Source: Nitrospira sp. | GTDB taxonomy: Bacteria; Nitrospirota; Nitrospiria; Nitrospirales; Nitrospiraceae | Assembly (NCBI GenBank): GCA_015903945.1 | Contig: JABMDL010000009.1 | Coordinates: forward strand, 17,796-81,795 | Direction of reading: 5' to 3' | Length of the DNA stretch: 64,000 nucleotides | Part shown: one piece after another, positions 56,506-64,000 of the stretch | Layout of the letters: each line of letters begins with the position of its first letter | How positions within the stretch are numbered: position 1 is the stretch's first letter | The notes under the pieces: generated by a model | Told to the model about the DNA's origin: nothing | What the model saw: only the letters and a program-made list of their open reading frames with translations | Databases searched by the model: none | Position numbers and translations under genes: made by a program

Positions 56506-56883
56506 CTACAGTTGCGATGGAGCCGGTGGACTATCCGTGACGACCAACATGCCTCGCATGATGGGATGGATCCGGCAGTAGTAAGGGTAACGGCCTGCCG
56601 GTAACCCAGGAATCGTGAATTGGGATCCCGGTGGAACTGTCCCCGAGTCGAAGAGACACGAGGCACCTTCTTCCAGGCAGCCGTTGTGCGTGACGGTGTG
56701 ATGGGTCGGTGTGGGATTGTCCCAGCGGACGGGATTGCCGCTGGCCACGGTGGCGGTGACCGGCACGTAATAGGGCGAGCCGTCTTCCATGACAATCTGT
56801 GTGTACAGCGGGGTTCCTGTCGAGGACCAGACGGAGGTCGCGACGGTGAACACAAGAAGGGCCGCTGTCAGCAATGGGTACAT
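56506..56883 (-). CDS. Exported cupredoxin (plastocyanin-like)
   Basis: A 125-residue precursor with a signal peptide (LLTAALLVFTVATSVWSS). Type 1 copper ligands can be placed: His in PTHHTVTH, then Cys, His and Met in YYCRIHPIMRGML. It is probably a periplasmic electron carrier, or copper protection protein. ATG 56883 with AGGAAGG upstream is chosen; GTG 56892 is an alternative. Likely regulated through the palindrome in its promoter. Confidence 0.85.
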   Translation of the reverse strand: MYPLLTAALLVFTVATSVWSSTGTPLYTQIVMEDGSPYYVPVTATVASGNPVRWDNPTPTHHTVTHNGCLEEGASCLFDSGTVPPGSQFTIPGLPAGRYPYYCRIHPIMRGMLVVTDSPPAPSQL

Positions 56884-56932
56884 CGTGGCCACCTTCCTCA
56901 GAGGGTCATCGATTCATTACATAGGAGTCAGG

Positions 56933-56961
56933 AAAGTAATGGAGGATTCGGCCTCCATCAA
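56933..56961 (-). promoter_or_regulatory. Cupredoxin promoter with spacer palindrome
   Basis: On the minus strand TTGATG (plus 56956-56961) and TACTTT (plus 56933-56938) are 17 bases apart. The inverted repeat atggagg/cctccat (56939-56945, 56952-56958) fills the spacer. The rest of 56884-57200 shows no other feature I can support, apart from the AAGGAGGAGG ribosome site of the next gene. Confidence 0.5.
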
Positions 56962-57200
56962 TTTTGAACGGTAATCTTATCACGGAAATGGAATCGACTG
57001 AGTAGAGCTGATGGGACGATTCAAGAGCCGGCCGTGCCGCTCAACAGTGAGGCCTGGGAGTCAAGGGCCACGAAAGAGACGACGTCCCCTTGGCCAGACA
57101 TAATCATGCCGGATGTTGCAAGAGCCTATTCGTTCATGCTAGATGGTGACCCACAAATTCGTGAGCGGACCGCCGCGACGATTAAGGAGGAGGACCGGGC

Positions 57201-57638
57201 ATGGCGAAAAAGAAGGCCGCAACCAAAGCGAAGAAGAAGAAACCTTCGGCATCATCCAAAAAGAAGACCGTCAAGAAGTCAGCCAAGAAAGCAGCCAAGA
57301 AGGGCGCGGCGGTCAAGAAGAAGGCCGTCAAGAAAGCGGTCAAGAAGCCTGCAAAGAAACAGGCTGCTTCAAAGTCGGGAGGGGCTCGTCCCGCTTCGGC
57401 GAAAGCAAGTGCCCCGGAAGAAACGATGCCTCGTAAGGCGGCTGCGGCAGCGCCCGTTGTGCCAAGGGAAACGGATCTCGATGAAGAAGAGATGGCCCAA
57501 GAGGAATTGGAGATGGAGGGCGATCTCGAGGAAGATGTGCAAGAAGAATTGGACCTCGATGACGACGAGGATGGCGACGAGATCATTGAAAAGTCTGAAG
57601 ATCTTCTGGACGACGGCGATGATTATCGGAATAACTGA
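57201..57638 (+). CDS. Bipolar lysine-rich / acidic protein, histone H1-like N-terminus
   Basis: A 145-residue protein of two opposite halves. Residues 1-60 are Lys/Ala/Ser repeats (KKSAKKAAKKGAAVKKKAVK) like the tail of histone H1 or bacterial H1-like proteins. A hinge with Pro/Ala follows, and residues 91-145 are almost all Glu/Asp (DLDEEEMAQEELEMEGDLEE). The N half should bind DNA or RNA; the acidic half may shield it or recruit basic partners. AAGGAGGAGG precedes ATG. No folded domain is evident. Confidence 0.75.
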   Translation: MAKKKAATKAKKKKPSASSKKKTVKKSAKKAAKKGAAVKKKAVKKAVKKPAKKQAASKSGGARPASAKASAPEETMPRKAAAAAPVVPRETDLDEEEMAQEELEMEGDLEEDVQEELDLDDDEDGDEIIEKSEDLLDDGDDYRNN

Positions 57639-57768
57639 CCTCAGACGGCGCACTGCCTAATCACCTCTGTCTTGACGGCTATTCCTGCCTCACAGGCCCG
57701 TACGACTCTGTATCAATGGGAGACCGAGTCTACGGGCCGTTCGTTGTTCTGCCGATCGTGAACCGGTC

Positions 57769-58893
57769 TTGCCTTACTCACGGGCGGTTCGTATAACGGC
57801 ATCCGTGACACAACGTCCACGACATCACACGAGGGTCTGGGGCCTGGTTATCTGGCTTGGCTGGACTATTGTCGCATCGGGTGCAGAAGTCACCGCCGCC
57901 TGTCTGGTCGAAGGATCTGTCAGTCAAGCAGGAGGCGCGCTGGTCAAGAAACTTCCATCCAGTTGTACGCAGGCGGAACGGGAACTCCATGCCGTCGATG
58001 GCGCGAGTATTCTGGAATCGCTCAAAACTGGGCAGCCCGTTGATCTGACCGGCGTCATCGTTCGCGGTGATGTGGATTTCGGCCGGTTGTCGGCACAAAC
58101 GGTTGGAGGAGGCACCCGCATCAGGTCTGACCAACCGGAACAGACCGGCACACAGGAGGTACGCCTGGTTCGTGGCCCGTTGACGATCCGCGAGTCCGTG
58201 GTGTTGGGAGCGGTGCGGCATCGGTCGTCCACCGGGACACTTCGGTTCGAGGGGCCCGTCGACTTTCACGGAACGACGTTCAAAGATGGGGTCGATCTGT
58301 CACGGGCTCACTTCCAGGGGCCGGTCGAGCTTGCCGAGGCCGTGTTTCAGAAAGAAGCGTACTTTGTGCAAGGGCGATTCATGCAAGGGCTGGGATGTCA
58401 GGGGACTCGATTTGGGCCGCATACACGGTTTCATCGGTCCATATTTCGCGGGGCGGTCGATTGCACGGGTGCACTCTTCGATGGTACGGCGGAATGGCTT
58501 GAAGTGACATTTGAACAGCCCGCTGTGTTTGAACGGACGAGGTTCGGGTCGGGGACCGGGTTTTCCGGGAGTCATTTCATACAGCAGGTCGCTTTTACCG
58601 ATGCCATCTTCAGCCGGGACACGTTCTTTACGTTTTCGGTTTTTGAAGAGGAGGCGGTGTTTGCCGGGGGGCAGTTCCTTGGCTCGGTGGATTTTTCCGA
58701 TGCGGATTTCAAGAAACCGGACGATCTGGCGCGGGCGCGATTCGATCAGCCGCCACGGCTCACCAGAACCAGACGAGTGATTCAGGAGCAGCCGGGGGAT
58801 GATCTGGTCATGTTCTTCAGGCGGTACGGACTGACCGCCATGCTGCTGCTCGCCTCCGCCGGGCTTGTCGGCTACATCTTGAAAAGTAAGTAG
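57769..58893 (+). CDS. Membrane-anchored pentapeptide-repeat protein
   Basis: 374 residues. A hydrophobic segment (about 24-43) suggests export, and a second one (about 353-370, LTAMLLLASAGLVGYIL) anchors the C terminus. The middle (about 160-320) consists of pentapeptide-type repeats with A-x-F or phenylalanine at fixed spacing: VDLSRAHFQG, VELAEAVFQK, VDCTGALFDG, VDFSDADFKK. These form a right-handed beta helix. The location between two membrane segments implies that the helix lies in the periplasm. Function unknown. Confidence 0.7.
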   Translation: MPYSRAVRITASVTQRPRHHTRVWGLVIWLGWTIVASGAEVTAACLVEGSVSQAGGALVKKLPSSCTQAERELHAVDGASILESLKTGQPVDLTGVIVRGDVDFGRLSAQTVGGGTRIRSDQPEQTGTQEVRLVRGPLTIRESVVLGAVRHRSSTGTLRFEGPVDFHGTTFKDGVDLSRAHFQGPVELAEAVFQKEAYFVQGRFMQGLGCQGTRFGPHTRFHRSIFRGAVDCTGALFDGTAEWLEVTFEQPAVFERTRFGSGTGFSGSHFIQQVAFTDAIFSRDTFFTFSVFEEEAVFAGGQFLGSVDFSDADFKKPDDLARARFDQPPRLTRTRRVIQEQPGDDLVMFFRRYGLTAMLLLASAGLVGYILKSK

Positions 58894-58965
58894 CACTGTC
58901 TGCATTCCCCTACATATAGAATTGCGGCTTGCCGGTCACCCCAATAAGTTGGTATAACCAGCGCC

Positions 58966-59772
58966 ATGGATCCTCAGCTCGACGGCTACGAACAGACCGA
59001 ATTGCCCTACCAGGTTCGCATCGAAAACTTCGAGGGGCCGCTAGATCTATTATTGCATCTGATCAAGAAGAACGAGATCAATATCTACGATATTCCGGTC
59101 GCCCTCATCGCCAACCAGTACTTGGAGTACATTGAGGCGATGAAGAGCCTCAATCTCAACGTCGCCGGGGATTTTTTGGTCATGGCGGCGACACTGCTCC
59201 AAATCAAATCCAAAATGCTCCTGCCCCCCGATGAAGCGGTTCAGGACGAGGAAGACGGGCCTGACCCACGGGAGGAACTCGTCCGACGCTTGCTGGAGTA
59301 CAAGGCGTATAAGGAAGCGGCGCGTCAACTTGATGGGCAGGAACAACTGTGGCGCGAAATGTTCCCCCGAGAACAGGCGGCGCCGGAACCGATCAATCCC
59401 GAGGAGATGCCGTTGGAGAATGTCTCCTTGTTCGACCTGGTCGATGCACTCCAGGGAATTCTCGATCGCAATCCGGGGAAGCGGCTCATTGAAATTATTC
59501 CCGACAACCTCACGGTCCGGGAACGCATGAACGTGATTCTTGAACTGCTCGAAGGCAAAGACTCGGTATCGTTCGTCGATCTGTTCGAGCCGGCAAGCCA
59601 CCGGATGATCGTGATCGTGACGTTCTTGGCGATGCTGGAATTGATCCGGCTAAGAGTGGCGCGGGTGTTTCAGGCGGAGACGTTCGGCCCGATTCTTGTC
59701 TCGCGGTCGTTCTCCTTGGTGCCTGACCCTGCCGAACTCGACGAAGCCGATGTAGAATGGAGAGGAATATGA
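58966..59772 (+). CDS. scpA: Segregation and condensation protein A
   Basis: A 268-residue kleisin that joins SMC heads for chromosome condensation. Start LPYQVRIENFEGPLDLLLHL, then KKNEINIYDIPVALIANQYL and LEYKAYKEAARQL; C-terminal winged helix FVDLFEPASHRMIVIVTFLA. The stop overlaps the scpB start by four bases. Confidence 0.95.
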   Translation: MDPQLDGYEQTELPYQVRIENFEGPLDLLLHLIKKNEINIYDIPVALIANQYLEYIEAMKSLNLNVAGDFLVMAATLLQIKSKMLLPPDEAVQDEEDGPDPREELVRRLLEYKAYKEAARQLDGQEQLWREMFPREQAAPEPINPEEMPLENVSLFDLVDALQGILDRNPGKRLIEIIPDNLTVRERMNVILELLEGKDSVSFVDLFEPASHRMIVIVTFLAMLELIRLRVARVFQAETFGPILVSRSFSLVPDPAELDEADVEWRGI

Positions 59773-60632
59773 CCCCAGTCACTGACGAAATGAACGGAGT
59801 ATCGGCCCGGTTGGACATGGAGACGCCGGTCTCACAGTCGAACGGGCATCCGGCCCCTCTTGAAATCGACGAACCCTCTGGAAACGAGGATACCGCGGCC
59901 CAGGCGGTCGCGGCCCGTGAATTAAAAGCTATCGTGGAGTCGTTGTTGTTCGTGTCGCCGGAGCCGCTGTCAGTGCAACGGCTTCTAGCGGTGATCGGCG
60001 ACGTGACCAAGGCCGAAGTCACGCAGGCGCTTCGGAGCCTCGGCGAGGAGTTGGAACAGGAAGGCCGCGGCCTCCGGCTGGCGGAAGTCGCCGGTGGGTT
60101 TCGGCTGTTGACGAAGCAGGAATATGCCGGTTGGATCAAACGACTGGACAAATCGAGATCGACGGCGAAGCTCTCACGCTCGGCGCTGGAGTCGCTGGCG
60201 ATCATCGCCTACAAACAGCCGATTGTCCGTTCCGAAATCGAAGAAATTCGCGGAGTCGAAACATCGGGCGTGGTGCGGACGCTCTTGGAGCGGAAGCTCG
60301 TGCGGATCGTCGGCCGCAAGGAAGTCCCGGGCCGCCCGATCATGTATGGGACCACAAAGTATTTCCTGGAACATTTTGGGTTGAACGATCTGTCGCAGTT
60401 GCCGCCGCTTCGGGAATTTAAAGAGCTGGGCGAATCGGAGCAGGCCATGCTGCCGATGGACGACGGTGAGCGGCTCACGACGAATGGCTTCATCGAGGCG
60501 ACCGATACCCCGGTTGTTCAGGTCGTGTTCGAGCAGAGTGCGGATCCGTCCGAAGCGCCGGACGAAACGGGCGCCCCTCTGTCTGTAGACCGCGACACGT
60601 CCCTCCTCGACGAACCGGTCCGGCAAGCGTAG
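59769..60632 (+). CDS. scpB: Segregation and condensation protein B
   Basis: A 287-residue tandem winged-helix protein that stabilises ScpA-SMC. Motifs: LKAIVESLLFVSPEPLSVQR, LSRSALESLAIIAYKQPIVR, EIEEIRGVETSGVVRTLLER and GRPIMYGTTKYFLEHFGL. It has extra sequence at both ends (about 45 residues before and 70 after the core). ATG 59769 follows GGAGAGG; the earlier ATG 59757 is less likely. Confidence 0.94.
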   Translation: MTPVTDEMNGVSARLDMETPVSQSNGHPAPLEIDEPSGNEDTAAQAVAARELKAIVESLLFVSPEPLSVQRLLAVIGDVTKAEVTQALRSLGEELEQEGRGLRLAEVAGGFRLLTKQEYAGWIKRLDKSRSTAKLSRSALESLAIIAYKQPIVRSEIEEIRGVETSGVVRTLLERKLVRIVGRKEVPGRPIMYGTTKYFLEHFGLNDLSQLPPLREFKELGESEQAMLPMDDGERLTTNGFIEATDTPVVQVVFEQSADPSEAPDETGAPLSVDRDTSLLDEPVRQA

Positions 60633-60856
60633 CAGGGGACTGAAAAATCCCGCCAGCGGCGAATGACCCGATGCCGCAGGTGTCCACGCATTTTCTCGTA
60701 TCGCTGTCGCGGATCCTCAAGATTCAGCGACCGGCGGAGAGCCCTCGCCAGATCCCGGCCCAACTCGACGCCTTTGCTGGTGCAAGGTGAAGCATTGACC
60801 CCAGCCTTGTGATGCCCCTGTACAGATTCCATAGACGGCTTCGGCAGAACACACGA

Positions 60857-61561
60857 ATGCGAGCGCGGGCGATCATCTTTGCGGCTACGACACTCATCGT
60901 GACCGGTCACTCCACGCTGAGCCCGGCGGGGGATCTGTTCACAGGGTTTCAAATGGACGGCCGTGGCCAGTATTTCAGCTACTTGGGCGCGCGCTTGCCG
61001 GCAGTACAACTCAGCGGGACCACCACAATCTTCGTGCAGGCAACCTCGGCAGCACTTGGGTACAGCAGTAGAAGCGCCGGGCAGTTGGTGGATTCGAATG
61101 GGCAGTTCATCGTGCCTTCGCTTGGCCTGTCGCGGTCATTCGGCAGGTGGACGGTCGTGGCTTTGGGCGGCCCGCAACTGCGCCGGCTTGAGGAGGAACG
61201 GCTGAACGCGAGCCCCCGGATCGATCATCAGGTCGGTGCCTACGGCCAAGTCGAGGCACTGTATTGGTATGAGAGGGGCAGCCTCCAGGCCATCGGATCC
61301 TATGCCGATCTGGACAACTATTTCTGGGGGCGTCTGCGTGGGAAACTGTCGGTCCTCAAGTTCGATCAGGGATGCTGTTCCCTATTGGTGGGATGGGACG
61401 TCGCCGGGATGGGCAATGCCGACTTCCGTGCCGTGCAAACCGGCCCTGTGATCGAGGTGCCAATCGGCAAGGTCTTCCTGCTCGCCAAGGGCGGATATGA
61501 ATACAGCAATTCTTTCCACAGTGGCGGGTACGGCGGCGCGGAACTTTATGTTCCGTTCTAG
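60857..61561 (+). CDS. Exported beta-barrel-like protein
   Basis: 234 residues from ATG 60857 (the frame is open from GTG 60809). Signal peptide IIFAATTLIVTGHSTLSPAG. The mature protein shows alternating hydrophobic beta strands, many glycine and aromatic residues, and a terminal aromatic (AELYVPF), as outer-membrane barrels do. The opening FTGFQMDGRGQYFSYLGARL recalls the cellulose-synthesis accessory BcsS group, but no cellulose genes are here. Function unproven. Confidence 0.55.
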   Translation: MRARAIIFAATTLIVTGHSTLSPAGDLFTGFQMDGRGQYFSYLGARLPAVQLSGTTTIFVQATSAALGYSSRSAGQLVDSNGQFIVPSLGLSRSFGRWTVVALGGPQLRRLEEERLNASPRIDHQVGAYGQVEALYWYERGSLQAIGSYADLDNYFWGRLRGKLSVLKFDQGCCSLLVGWDVAGMGNADFRAVQTGPVIEVPIGKVFLLAKGGYEYSNSFHSGGYGGAELYVPF

Positions 61562-61680
61562 CAGGAGCCAAAAAAGCCCGCCAGCATCGTTCTCGTAGCT
61601 AGAAGCTCAACTTACAGTTCAGAGCGTGCCTTGGTTCCCTGGGGCCTCCACATGTCTCTCTTGCTGAGGAAGCGAGATGT
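61562..61680 (+). repeat. Degenerate dispersed intergenic repeat
   Basis: Begins caggagccaaaaaagcccgc, directly after the stop, and closely resembles the bases after the scpB stop at 60633 (cagg, five A, cccgccagc). From memory, a long element with an A-tract followed by cgccagc and cgttctcg is scattered through Nitrospira genomes; this looks like a worn copy. Confidence 0.4.
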
Positions 61681-61730
61681 AACCTCAAGCAACTACCCCA
61701 TCTCCCACGCTGTTCATTCTGCTTGACGCT

Positions 61731-62408
61731 TCACGGGCTGGATGGCGGAGCCTCGTAAATGTGCCAGATGGGATCGGTGGGATCACGTCGAGGGACGTCG
61801 GAGTCGCGACACCGGATTTCTCGCTTCCAGATGGGGCCGACAGACAAGCCAGGAATATAGGATTCGGTCAAGGTGCCTCGACAATCAACGTTTTTTTGGG
61901 GAACCTTGATATTGCCTCCGTGCAATCGATCTTGAATGACCAAGAGGCACGAAATATTGGGGTTAGCCTCCTCGGTGCCGTAGCCTTTACAGACCAGCTT
62001 GGGCTGAATAGTGATCCGTTGTTTGCCACCAACGGCCATGCCGTTCAGGCCCAAAATGAGTCCGATTTGTTCTGGGAAGGAGAGGGCGCCTCTCTCAGTC
62101 AAGTTATTGTGAATCATGACGGCGCCCTGCATTCCAGCATAAGCGAAGACGGAGCCACTATAAATCAGAGTGTTATCGAGGGAGCGACGCACTTCGACAT
62201 CCGCAGAGACCTTGCGCCCCAAAGCGGCAACGGGGCCATCACCAATCCTGATGTCCTCAATCTTGAGAAATTCCCGCTTGAATCGCTGAAACTCGACTCA
62301 TGCTTGTGGCGTGAGGGGGTAAGGTTGATAGAGTCCAACCTCTTCTTCAACAGGACAGCCGACTTGACTCAGGGCAATAATGAGGACAAGCAGCAGGCGG
62401 GTGAACAT
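61731..62408 (-). pseudogene. FKBP-like lipoprotein gene with in-frame stop
   Basis: ATG 62408 follows a strong GGAGGAG site and starts a lipoprotein-like signal MFTRLLLVLIIALSQVGC. After 36 codons there is TGA at 62298-62300. The same frame then continues without interruption to 61731: FQRFKREFLKIEDIRIGDG, and an FKBP-type prolyl isomerase region with LILGLNGMAVGGKQRITIQP. A single CGA-to-TGA change would explain it. Without readthrough no full product is made; an internal TTG start (62222) lacks a signal. The FKBP active-site aromatic set is only partly recognisable. Confidence 0.72.
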
Positions 62409-62702
62409 TTCTCCTCCTTCGGCACCCCAACCTTACCGTCGGATCGGCGGGCCGTCCACAACTCCCTGGCTTTCAGCCTGGAGACGTCATTCGGTTCGGA
62501 AGAGTCGCGGTTGACGATTGACGGCTGATCAACTCCCCCTGCTCAACCTCGCCACGATCACCATAGCGAACTTGAACGACGACCGTGGCCGTATATGACG
62601 CCATAGCGATTTGACGAGCGGTCCGGCAGATACTTACATCGGTGGAAAAGCTTGGCGGCATTCGCTATCATGACAGCGGTTGCTCTCCGGAGGTCTCGAC
62701 GA

Positions 62703-63041
62703 ATGGCGGGTGTGCTCACATATCCACCGGTCACAGACCAACTCCTCGCGGAAGTCGTTCGTCGCATTCTCACTATTGGCTCTCCCATCAAGATCGTCCT
62801 GTTCGGCTCCCATGCCAAAGGCGCTGCCCGTCCTGACAGCGATTTGGATCTGCTCATCATTGAAGAGTCCAACCTGCCCCGCTACCGTCGTTCGGGACGG
62901 TATCGGCGGGTGCTCAGCGGTGTGTTTCCTGCCAAGGATATTGTCGTCTGGACCCCCCAAGAAGCTGAAGAATGGAAGGCTGTCCCCAATGCCTTCATCT
63001 CCACCGTGTTGGCCGAAGGCAAGCTGCTTTATGAAAGATAA
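62703..63041 (+). CDS. MNT-type nucleotidyltransferase
   Basis: A 112-residue minimal nucleotidyltransferase with GSHAKGAARPDSDLDLLI, the GSx10DxD motif. With the HEPN protein that follows it forms an MNT-HEPN pair. In known pairs the MNT protein neutralises the HEPN ribonuclease by adding AMP to it. ATG 62703 is chosen; its coding end overlaps the HEPN start by 11 bases. Confidence 0.83.
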   Translation: MAGVLTYPPVTDQLLAEVVRRILTIGSPIKIVLFGSHAKGAARPDSDLDLLIIEESNLPRYRRSGRYRRVLSGVFPAKDIVVWTPQEAEEWKAVPNAFISTVLAEGKLLYER

Positions 63042-63429
63042 GTCGGCCCTGGCTCGTGGATGGTTCCTGAAGGCCGACAGCGATCTTGCGGATGCCCGAC
63101 GCACGACTGCCAGTGAAGGTCCCTACGACACCGCCTGTTTCCATGCGCAGCAAGCTGTCGAGAAGTATTTGAAAGGTGTGCTTGCCTGGAGAGGCCTGGA
63201 GATTCCTCGCACGCACGACTTGGAGGAACTTCAACGTTTGTGTGTTCAGCTCGAGTCGTGGCCGGAGCTTGCAGCCTGCGACCTCACGGAACTCACGGCG
63301 TATGCGGTTGAACTTCGTTACGACGCGGAATTCTGGCCGCCGCAGCCAACGGCTGCCGACGCTGTCAGATTGGCTGAGTACGTACGCACCTGCGTGCTCG
63401 CTCATATGCCTCCAGATACCCGACCGTAA
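63031..63429 (+). CDS. HEPN-domain protein
   Basis: A 132-residue helical protein: ALARGWFLKADSDLADARRT, ACFHAQQAVEKYLKGVLAWR, IPRTHDLEELQRL. These are usual for HEPN partners of MNT enzymes. I do not see the RX4-6H ribonuclease motif in a clear form, so RNase activity is uncertain. It overlaps the MNT gene. Confidence 0.8.
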   Translation: MKDKSALARGWFLKADSDLADARRTTASEGPYDTACFHAQQAVEKYLKGVLAWRGLEIPRTHDLEELQRLCVQLESWPELAACDLTELTAYAVELRYDAEFWPPQPTAADAVRLAEYVRTCVLAHMPPDTRP

Positions 63430-63614
63430 GGCATTGCTGAGACTCAACCGCTGACCGCACTCCTCGCCACCATCCCGCGGATTCGGCCTCCAGGCGATTC
63501 CGTTCCTTGACTCTCTTTCCGGGGCTTTGCTAGACTCCAAAATCCACTAAGTCCTTGAAACATCCATTGTTTCTTACAATCGGTCATCTCTAGCAACACG
63601 AGGCACCAGCTGTG

Positions 63615-64000
63615 ATGAAGGCCTGGCTGTTTGACGAATTCTTCCGGTTCATGCACGGGCAGCTGTCAATTGAAGGCATGCAGAGTGAGTGGGGTGGCGG
63701 CGATTCGGTTGCGGAGGAAGACGAGCTGCCTTCTGCGCCGGCGAACGTCCACGCGAAGGCGGGCAATGGGCGTATCACCATTACGTGGGATCCGGTGCCG
63801 GATGCCATGTATTACAACCTCTACTTCCAGACCACCAAGGGCGTCCAGATCAAATTTTCCGAACTGACCCGCCCCATCGCGAGCGCGGAAGACTTCAAGA
63901 CCGTGATCGGTGTGAAGAAGGAGAAGGCCACGTGCTTGGAGGGCGCCACCAGTCCGTTCGTGCATGACGATCTCGCCAACGGCACCTGTTATCACTATGT
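63615..64000 (+). CDS. Fibronectin type III domain protein, 5' end
   Basis: The frame from ATG 63615 is open to the window edge (128 codons). After an acidic stretch it has a fibronectin type III start, PSAPANVHAKAGNGRITITW, and DPVPDAMYYNLYFQ. Later TSPFVHDDLANGTCYHYV is the usual FnIII strand F/G pattern. No signal peptide is evident at this start. The protein is incomplete here. Confidence 0.65.
   Translation, partial: MKAWLFDEFFRFMHGQLSIEGMQSEWGGGDSVAEEDELPSAPANVHAKAGNGRITITWDPVPDAMYYNLYFQTTKGVQIKFSELTRPIASAEDFKTVIGVKKEKATCLEGATSPFVHDDLANGTCYHY

Noticed and set aside
60518..61009. Minus-strand frame with a basic segment ELGRDLARALRRSLNLED
   Set aside because: The segment looks protein-like, but the frame overlaps scpB and the barrel gene and has no start signal; at most a gene scrap.
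62298..62300. Selenocysteine at the in-frame TGA of the FKBP-like gene
   Set aside because: No hairpin of the bacterial SECIS type stands out after the codon, and the position is in a linker, not an active site.
61761..62528. A 255-codon plus-strand frame
   Set aside because: It is antisense to the FKBP-like lipoprotein gene, which has a ribosome site, a lipoprotein signal and an isomerase motif.

Overview
The window is a gene-dense, GC-rich bacterial chromosome segment. The best lineage clue is a periplasmic chlorite dismutase at 34330-35139 whose haem-pocket residues match the enzyme known from Nitrospira. Other clues are a long RecG, a secretin-type pilus operon, adenylylation-regulated glutamine synthetase, and many short intergenic word repeats. 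I infer a Nitrospira-type nitrite oxidiser; there is no rRNA here to prove it.

Layout. 1-2955: end of lptB, then rpoN, hpf and a broken rapZ. 3015-8330: strong promoter, pilMNOPQ and a terminator. 8568-11495: aroB and nadE. 11796-13622: glnB and glnA. 13665-14067: a decayed adhesin-E-like gene. 14291-20962: CBS protein, TPR-PilZ protein, Uup ATPase and two convergent HDOD proteins, one frameshifted. 21162-21962: small membrane protein and a brnTA module whose toxin has lost its 5' end. 22171-26232: the two halves of GlnE on separate, divergent genes. 26366-29675: groEL, groES and a heat-shock-type sigma factor on the minus strand. 29944-32280: ribBA, ribH, nusB. 32356-42224: purB, purC, purS, purQ, purL and purF, interleaved with cld and small exported proteins. 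42248-46237: PilZ protein, then a tightly overlapped operon of a degenerate metallo-beta-lactamase-fold protein, a TPR protein, an unknown protein and a methyltransferase. 46390-52669: exported proteins, a zinc peptidase, recG and a short Ppx/GppA phosphatase.

52670-55060 looks accessory: an AT-rich methyltransferase gene, then a PIN-domain toxin-antitoxin pair bracketed by 114-bp direct repeats that are two copies of the 3' end of the neighbouring methyltransferase gene. 56506-60632 holds a cupredoxin with a palindrome inside its promoter, a lysine-rich/acidic bipolar protein, a membrane-anchored pentapeptide protein and scpAB. The end has an exported barrel-like protein, an FKBP-like lipoprotein gene with an in-frame stop, an MNT-HEPN pair and the start of a fibronectin type III protein.

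Themes. Nitrogen control is concentrated here: sigma-54, PII, glutamine synthetase with its adenylylation tyrosine, and a split GlnE whose transferase half carries GlnD-like ACT modules. Five genes are broken (rapZ, adhesin-E-like, HDOD-GAF, brnT, FKBP lipoprotein), so either decay or assembly error should be tested. Several promoters lie so close to their start codons that near-leaderless transcripts are expected.
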